From: Phoronis ovalis
Taxonomy: Eukaryota > Phoronida > Phoronidae
Assembly: GCA_028565635.1 (NCBI GenBank)
Contig: JAOXYB010019060.1
Coordinates: forward strand, 1,691 to 12,479
Length of the DNA stretch: 10,789 nt
Direction: 5' to 3'
In this document: positions 9,601 to 10,789 of the stretch, piece after piece
Position numbering within the stretch: position 1 is the first letter of the stretch
Layout of the letters: each line of letters starts with the position of its first letter
Translations under genes and position numbers: made by a program
Notes under the pieces: generated by a model
The model's database searches: none
What the model saw: only the letters and a program-made list of their open reading frames with translations
What the model was told of the DNA's origin: nothing

Positions 9601-9835
9601 GGTACAAATGATTGAGCTACCGATACCTTGAGAATTCCGCATGTCTTCTCCCCCACGACACGTTCTGTAGATAACTTTCAAATATTGAATCACATCGTAA
9701 CCAGTTTTCAGGTGGGGTGTTTAGATTCGTCTGAGGTTGTAATAACAGAAACTTTGGCAGGGTCGTATGCAGTGAATATTTAACAATCGCTGTAGATTTC
9801 ACATCTTTAGAATTGACTTCGTCCTTTTCAGCCAT
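213..9835 (-). CDS. EDRF1: EDRF1 homologue, 5' half of gene, 12 coding exons (partial)
   Basis: Seen: twelve minus-strand exons join at GT-AG introns with consistent phase (9627-9835, 7466-7529, 6252-6377, 5568-5713, 5172-5280, 4016-4137, 3679-3790, 3016-3163, 2163-2386, 1446-1529, 1022-1216, 213-651), giving about 659 codons. Collinear matches to vertebrate EDRF1 as I remember it include VLWTFEDIRMLIG, DMPIFGGG, PINVLTGIDYW, NVPELAMC, AQNILSFLKSN, KEGHTYWLFK and VKLYDLTTLC. Known: EDRF1 is a large conserved protein with an N-terminal EDRF1-specific region and C-terminal TPR-type helices. In mammals it is linked to erythroid differentiation and globin expression through GATA1. Its role in invertebrates is not established. 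Inferred: the window holds the conserved N-terminal region and the start of the helical repeat region, with the rest left of position 1. The acidic, serine-rich linker of the vertebrate protein is much shorter here. Identity is very secure; exact ends of exons 1, 11 and 12 are slightly less so. Confidence 0.95.
394..519 (-). repeat. In-frame 42-bp tandem repeat, 3 copies, within exon 12
   Basis: On the plus strand the motif ctgattg begins at 394, 436 and 478, exactly 42 bp apart. The copies differ by substitutions but not length. Each encodes 14 residues with the theme SH...E/D..NQ (about residues 558-599), in a linker region with no vertebrate counterpart. Because the unit is a multiple of three, copy number can change without breaking the protein. 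Confidence 0.9.
652..1021 (-). other. Intron 11, plain AT-rich sequence
   Basis: A 370-bp intron between exons 11 and 12 with donor gtaaaa and acceptor tttttttaag. It contains only A- and T-rich runs; no repeat or nested gene was seen. Confidence 0.85.
1022..1216 (-). CDS. EDRF1: EDRF1 coding exon 11 (residues 449-513), tandem acceptor
   Basis: The acceptor is the doublet tag|cag|AATGAG. The upstream AG gives 65 codons starting with glutamine, the downstream AG gives 64. The donor is GCAGAG|gtaaaa. The product is a lysine- and serine-rich linker followed by IEERCNTALRYIAE, which matches human TEERCRLVLSYVLE and joins GLSCLDS of exon 12 (human GLKSVDS). The longer open frame that overlaps this region in another phase is a shadow. 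Confidence 0.9.
1446..1529 (-). CDS. EDRF1: EDRF1 coding exon 10 (residues 421-448)
   Basis: Acceptor tataattgcag|ATTGTC and donor AAAAGG|gtaaga give exactly 28 codons. SAYYLLANLY corresponds to human SANYMLSELF, directly following the leucine-rich helix that ends exon 9. The remainder (AGDNMNSLENSPPKR) starts a disordered linker that in human is longer and strongly acidic. Confidence 0.92.
1645..2224 (-). repeat. 62-bp tandem array copying the exon 9 3' end and splice donor
   Basis: The last 62 bp of exon 9 (2163-2224) recur as units ending at 2101, 2039 and 1977, each exactly 62 bp from the next. The three intronic copies end in CTCAG followed by GTACCAT or GTATCAT. Further left are shorter or degenerate copies near 1923-1976, 1884-1922, 1827-1883, 1763-1826, 1709-1762 and 1645-1708. 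Identity falls with distance from the exon, and the 1923 copy has lost its donor GT. The array fills most of the 633-bp intron 9. Confidence 0.93.
2163..2386 (-). CDS. EDRF1: EDRF1 coding exon 9 (residues 346-420)
   Basis: Acceptor ctctgtttgcag|AAACCG and donor TTCTCAG|gtacca. It encodes SDIVKLYDLTTLC, then QNPFTVPVGMLLYRVARNM, then IQTLLTNCLLLLDKD, aligning with human KLYDLTTLC, QNPFTMPVAILLYKVACNM and IRTLLLNCLKLLDKS. The last ~62 bp, including the donor, are tandemly copied about eight more times into the following intron. Reading past the donor gives a frameshifted tail and then a stop, so the most exon-proximal donor is taken as the working one. Confidence 0.96.
2387..3015 (-). other. 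Intron 8, no recognised element
   Basis: A 629-bp AT-rich intron with donor gtttgt and acceptor tgtttgcag. I saw no repeat array, hairpin or nested gene. Confidence 0.8.
3016..3163 (-). CDS. EDRF1: EDRF1 coding exon 8 (residues 297-345 plus 1 nt)
   Basis: Acceptor tcatctttacag|AGATATG and donor TTCAAAG|gtttgt. It encodes RYEVIRTEEIPTFQNSEFSP, then LVIKDVAQNILSFLKSNATK and EGHTYWLFK, matching human KYEMIKTEEIP and KEGHTYWLFK. An alternative acceptor two bases further in would break phase and is rejected. Confidence 0.96.
3250..3409. mobile_element. 160-bp foldback (MITE-like) hairpin in intron 7
   Basis: The two ends are inverted copies (GAGGTTAATAGAC at 3250 against the complement of GTCTATGAATCTC ending at 3409, 11 of 13 identical). 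Similarity continues through arms of about 72 bp to a 14-nt loop at 3323-3336. The inner 25 bp (3298-3322 against 3337-3361) match at 20 positions, and all five differences are transitions. No clear target-site duplication or coding capacity is present. It resembles a non-autonomous foldback or MITE element; a structured intronic RNA is the alternative. Confidence 0.7.
3611..3645. repeat. Duplicated CCATTATAACTT motif in intron 7
   Basis: CCATTATAACTT occurs at about 3611 and 3634. The 7-mer core (TATAATGG or its complement) also occurs in the nearby 160-bp foldback element at about 3284, 3339 and 3379. It may be debris of the same repeat family. Confidence 0.5.
3679..3790 (-). CDS. EDRF1: EDRF1 coding exon 7 (residues 259-296)
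   Basis: Acceptor actttgctttcag|AGATGC and donor GTACAG|gtagtg. After completing an arginine codon it encodes DADKPINVLTGIDYWLDNLM then CNVPELAMCYHLDGIVQ, collinear and nearly identical with the human segment ending HVNGIVQ. The repeated conserved aromatic and asparagine positions leave no doubt about the assignment. Confidence 0.97.
4016..4137 (-). CDS. EDRF1: EDRF1 coding exon 6 (residues 219-258 plus 2 nt)
   Basis: Acceptor gttattttgcag|CCAAGA and donor GATTAAG|gtaaat. This is the most conserved exon in the window: TVLWTFEDIRMLIGTDMPIF then GGGTHPCVSLRL, nearly identical to human EDRF1 (NILWTFEDIHMLVGSNMPIF, then GGGRYPAVSLRL). The glycine triplet and the aromatic WTFED core are signature features of the family's N-terminal region. 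Confidence 0.97.
4138..4749 (-). other. Distal part of intron 5
   Basis: AT-rich sequence between the exon 5-derived array and the exon 6 acceptor. It contains a small hairpin (gacctaaa at 4480-4487 with its complement at 4504-4511). No gene was recognised. Confidence 0.7.
4750..5234 (-). repeat. 68-77 bp tandem array copying the exon 5 3' end and splice donor
   Basis: Donor-like GTATGT (plus-strand acatac) occurs at 5166-5171, 5089-5094, 5015-5020, 4939-4944 and 4871-4876, spaced 77, 74, 76 and 68 bp. Each is preceded by a CCAGAG-like end (CAGAG, CAGAA, CATAG, CAGAG) and by a GCTGATAA.CAG-like motif that also occurs in exon 5. A sixth, donorless copy lies at about 4755-4870. The first GTATGT is the authentic exon 5 donor; the rest are intronic. 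Copies vary in body sequence while the donor hexamer is invariant. Confidence 0.88.
5172..5280 (-). CDS. EDRF1: EDRF1 coding exon 5 (residues 182-218)
   Basis: Acceptor tttttcttttcag|TGTTGAAGG and donor CCAGAG|gtatgt give 36 codons after the split serine. The product is a low-conservation linker rich in S, T, P and N, ending LLLPDPLPE. It corresponds to the variable serine-rich linker of vertebrate EDRF1, which is longer there. The exon's last ~63 bp together with its donor recur as degenerate tandem copies downstream in the intron (4750-5171). Reading through the donor hits a stop within the first copy, so this first donor is the one that keeps the frame; its phase 0 agrees with exon 6. Confidence 0.85.
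5568..5713 (-). CDS. EDRF1: EDRF1 coding exon 4 (residues 134-181 plus 2 nt)
   Basis: Acceptor ttttcttgtag|GATGAC and donor TCATAG|gtttgt. It opens with DDWKWLRQFYYE, matching human GDWTWLKEFYQR. A lysine-rich middle follows, then MFSKFLYH, matching human ILSKFLYY. The middle is more diverged than the two ends. The split codon AG|T (serine) joins exon 5. Confidence 0.93.
5714..6251 (-). other. Intron 3, with nested inverted repeats
   Basis: A 538-bp intron. Two nested inverted repeats are visible: ctacacatag (5828-5837) with its perfect 10-bp complement at 5885-5894, and ggtttcaaaatg (5872-5883) with its near complement at 5922-5935. They may be remnants of a foldback element. No gene was recognised. 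Confidence 0.6.
6252..6377 (-). CDS. EDRF1: EDRF1 coding exon 3 (residues 92-133)
   Basis: Acceptor ttgttctttctag|AATATC and donor GAACAG|gtagtt bound 42 whole codons. The exon holds two strongly conserved EDRF1 blocks, NIKKLLKIPYCK and MVHRVGKTLLLDDFDIH (human NIKKLLKIPYSK and VHRIGRTLLLDELDI). The intron just upstream of its acceptor is made of a 25-bp palindromic tandem repeat. Confidence 0.95.
6394..6541. repeat. 25-bp palindromic minisatellite, 6 copies, intron 2
   Basis: The core CATTGTAACAATG (6-bp arms around a central A) starts at 6401, 6423, 6448, 6473, 6498 and 6523. The period is 25 bp except for one 22-bp unit. Copies are nearly identical, so the array is young or homogenised. 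In the transcript it ends about 17 nt before the exon 3 acceptor and occupies the usual branch-site zone. Confidence 0.95.
6542..7100 (-). other. Middle of intron 2, nothing recognised
   Basis: Very AT-rich sequence with no open frame of note, no clear repeat and no RNA gene seen. Confidence 0.7.
7101..7345. repeat. Minisatellite with TCCACT...AGTGGA palindromes, 4 copies, intron 2
   Basis: TCCACT begins at 7107, 7171, 7245 and 7298 (spacing 64, 74 and 53 bp). Three of the four are followed 7-8 nt later by the complement AGTGGA, the second by the degenerate AGTAGA. Further shared motifs are ttttac or ttttag and a tag-gaa-agg-ttgct theme between units. The short open frame across it is incidental. 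Confidence 0.8.
7466..7529 (-). CDS. EDRF1: EDRF1 coding exon 2 (to residue 91)
   Basis: A small 64-bp exon with acceptor ttttttacag|CTTTAAC and donor GCCGAA|gtaagt. Its first base completes the serine codon from exon 1. It encodes FNMANNSPDVVDELDVISDA plus E, corresponding to the human stretch ending in DVVSDSE. It is phase 0 at its end, agreeing with exon 3. Confidence 0.92.
7551..7758. repeat. 100-bp direct tandem duplication, intron 1
   Basis: Two copies both begin ctatatgactgtaca (7551 and 7651) and run through gattaccgactgctta, ctctgttcactctatgaaac and gatactgag. The second copy has extra bases and ends at about 7758. In the transcript the pair lies about 20 nt upstream of the exon 2 acceptor. 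Confidence 0.9.
7759..8997 (-). other. Middle of intron 1, no supported gene
   Basis: AT-rich intronic sequence. A 9-bp perfect inverted repeat (tgcaccatt at 7971-7979, complement at 8007-8015) is present. Short open frames on both strands here overlap each other, have no recognised motifs and are treated as chance. Confidence 0.6.
8998..9337. repeat. Inverted-repeat-bounded segment, possible MITE, intron 1
   Basis: GTGAACAAGGT (8998-9008) has a perfect 11-bp inverted copy at 9313-9323. Inside both ends is a similar TATGCATTT.TATT stretch. A third partial copy (GAACAAGGT) lies near 9116. A 14-bp perfect palindrome, CTCTGATATCAGAG, abuts the right end at 9324-9337. No transposase or clear target-site duplication was seen. 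Confidence 0.45.
9338..9626 (-). other. 5' part of intron 1, nothing recognised
   Basis: Sequence just downstream of the exon 1 donor gtatcg. No repeat or gene was seen. Confidence 0.6.
9627..9835 (-). CDS. EDRF1: EDRF1 coding exon 1 (residues 1-69 plus 2 nt)
   Basis: The start is the ATG at 9835 (MAEKDEVNSK), chosen because the human protein begins only a short stretch before the matching block TAIVKYS. That block is followed by a PPENWLR motif matching human PPSNWLR. The exon ends TCAAG|gtatcg. The split serine codon joins exon 2 to give EFSSFNMA, matching the human FSSFGMA junction, which supports this donor. The frame stays open upstream to another ATG at 10009, so a longer N-terminus is possible, but those 58 residues match nothing I know in the family. 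Confidence 0.88.
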
Positions 9836-9925
9836 TGGATTGTAATTCACTGGAAAAAAATAAACAGATTCATAGAGCTCCAGTATAGCCTGGCAATTGT
9901 GAACATTTCCTTTTTCCGATAGGTA

Positions 9926-9933
9926 ATTATATA
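9926..9933 (-). promoter_or_regulatory. Possible TATA-like element
   Basis: Minus-strand TATATAAT lies about 90 bp upstream of the chosen EDRF1 start codon. If used, the transcript would exclude the in-frame ATG at 10009. In AT-rich DNA such a match is weak evidence. Confidence 0.2.
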
Positions 9934-10101
9934 TCAACCCTAAAACCGAGATATGTCTACTGCACAATACTCGAGTCTTACAAATGGGGAGAAGGGTACT
10001 GCCATTCATTATTACTGTACATATGTACTACCCCATGCCCCCCTTTTTAAGCCTCCACTTTATTATGGGATATCTTTTTGTGTTTATTTAACACTTCTCG
10101 A

Positions 10102-10256
10102 CATGGGGTGAGCATTTTGAAAATATATATTTTCAATAACTGACCATTTACTGCAGGGTTATGCCGGTGTCACATTTTAGGTTTAAATTTCCAGTATTTA
10201 ATTTACTGTTTTTACCATGGGGTGTCTTATTTGCAAATAATTTTTTCTCATGGGGT
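10102..10256 (+). repeat. Three CATGGGGT repeats in 5' flank
   Basis: CATGGGGT starts at 10102, 10216 and 10249. Each is followed within about 8-10 nt by a similar ATTTTGAAAAT, TATTTGCAAAT or CTTTTGAAACA stretch, so the repeat is about 25 bp long and degenerate. Confidence 0.45.
10117..10136. repeat. 20-bp perfect palindrome
   Basis: ttgaaaatatatattttcaa equals its own reverse complement. It lies about 280 bp upstream of the EDRF1 start codon. It could be a dimeric binding site or only AT-rich chance structure. Confidence 0.6.
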
Positions 10257-10789
10257 AAACTTTTGAAACACAGTTTTTACCTTGGGCTATCAAGTTTTTG
10301 GCAAGTACCTACAGAGGCTACATATATACGGAACAAAATGCTTACAATCGTGGAAGGTCCGGTCGACAGTATATGTTTGGTATAAGAGTTAGGAGAGTAA
10401 CCAGAGCCTAGTAATGTGTGTGATATGGTTCAGACAAACATTAGTGATTAAGCAATAGCTCCAAGTACAAGACGGCAGCCTTTTCTATGAAAAACGTCAT
10501 CACTATACCAACTATATTTGTATATCACTCCTGTTCTTGATCTATTTTCAACGAGAAGGTGATGGGTTTGTTGTATCTCCACCTGACAGTAATTTTCACA
10601 TAATTATATTTTAATACATCGTCACCTACAACATAAATTCTATCAATCCCATGTTGACTCACTCTGAATATAATCCATGCCTTACCGCTTAGATTGCAGT
10701 CTTTATCATCCTCTAGGAAGGCTCCCAATTGGAGAATATGATGCGGGCACACTCACAAATCTGTCTCTGAATATTTTGTACAGACTTCC

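Larger units (their letters stand above)
9836..10789 (-). other. EDRF1 5' flank, no recognised gene
   Basis: It contains an in-frame upstream extension of exon 1 to an ATG at 10009, an exact 20-bp palindrome at 10117-10136, and three CATGGGGT repeats (10102, 10216, 10249). An open frame of about 75 codons (10525-10752, minus) opens right after a TGA, has no ATG start and matches no family I recognise. It could be a terminal exon of a neighbouring gene or chance. Confidence 0.5.

Noticed and set aside
10525-10752. 75-codon minus-strand open frame upstream of EDRF1
   Set aside because: It opens directly after a TGA without ATG and is unrecognised; it might be a last exon of a neighbour, but no acceptor or homology could be shown.

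Overview
The window is animal nuclear DNA: AT-rich, with one long intron-split gene on the minus strand and many intronic minisatellites and foldback repeats. No bacterial, organelle, viral or RNA-gene signature was seen. The encoded protein is clearly the animal homologue of EDRF1 (erythroid differentiation-related factor 1). It is divergent enough from the human protein to suggest an invertebrate, but the phylum cannot be settled from the sequence alone.

Layout: the gene runs right to left. The predicted start codon is at 9835 and twelve coding exons follow: 9627-9835, 7466-7529, 6252-6377, 5568-5713, 5172-5280, 4016-4137, 3679-3790, 3016-3163, 2163-2386, 1446-1529, 1022-1216 and 213-651. 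All eleven complete introns are GT-AG and all reading phases join. The coding total is 1978 nt, about 659 codons, or roughly the N-terminal half of a protein that is about 1,240 residues in human. The C-terminal tetratricopeptide-rich half must lie beyond position 1. Positions 9836-10789 hold the 5' flank: no recognisable gene, short repeats and a 20-bp palindrome.

The most unusual structure is that two exons (exon 5 and exon 9) are each followed by a tandem array of degenerate copies of the exon's own 3' end, splice donor included. The exon 9 array has a 62-bp period and about eight copies that decay with distance. The exon 5 array has a 68-77 bp period, and all five donor hexamers in it are identical. 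Exon 12 carries a separate in-frame 42-bp x 3 internal repeat. Introns 1, 2 and 7 contain a 100-bp duplication, a 25-bp palindromic satellite pressed against the exon 3 acceptor, a second palindrome-bearing minisatellite, and a 160-bp near-complete hairpin. The gene is therefore a hot spot of local tandem duplication, some of which could change splicing.
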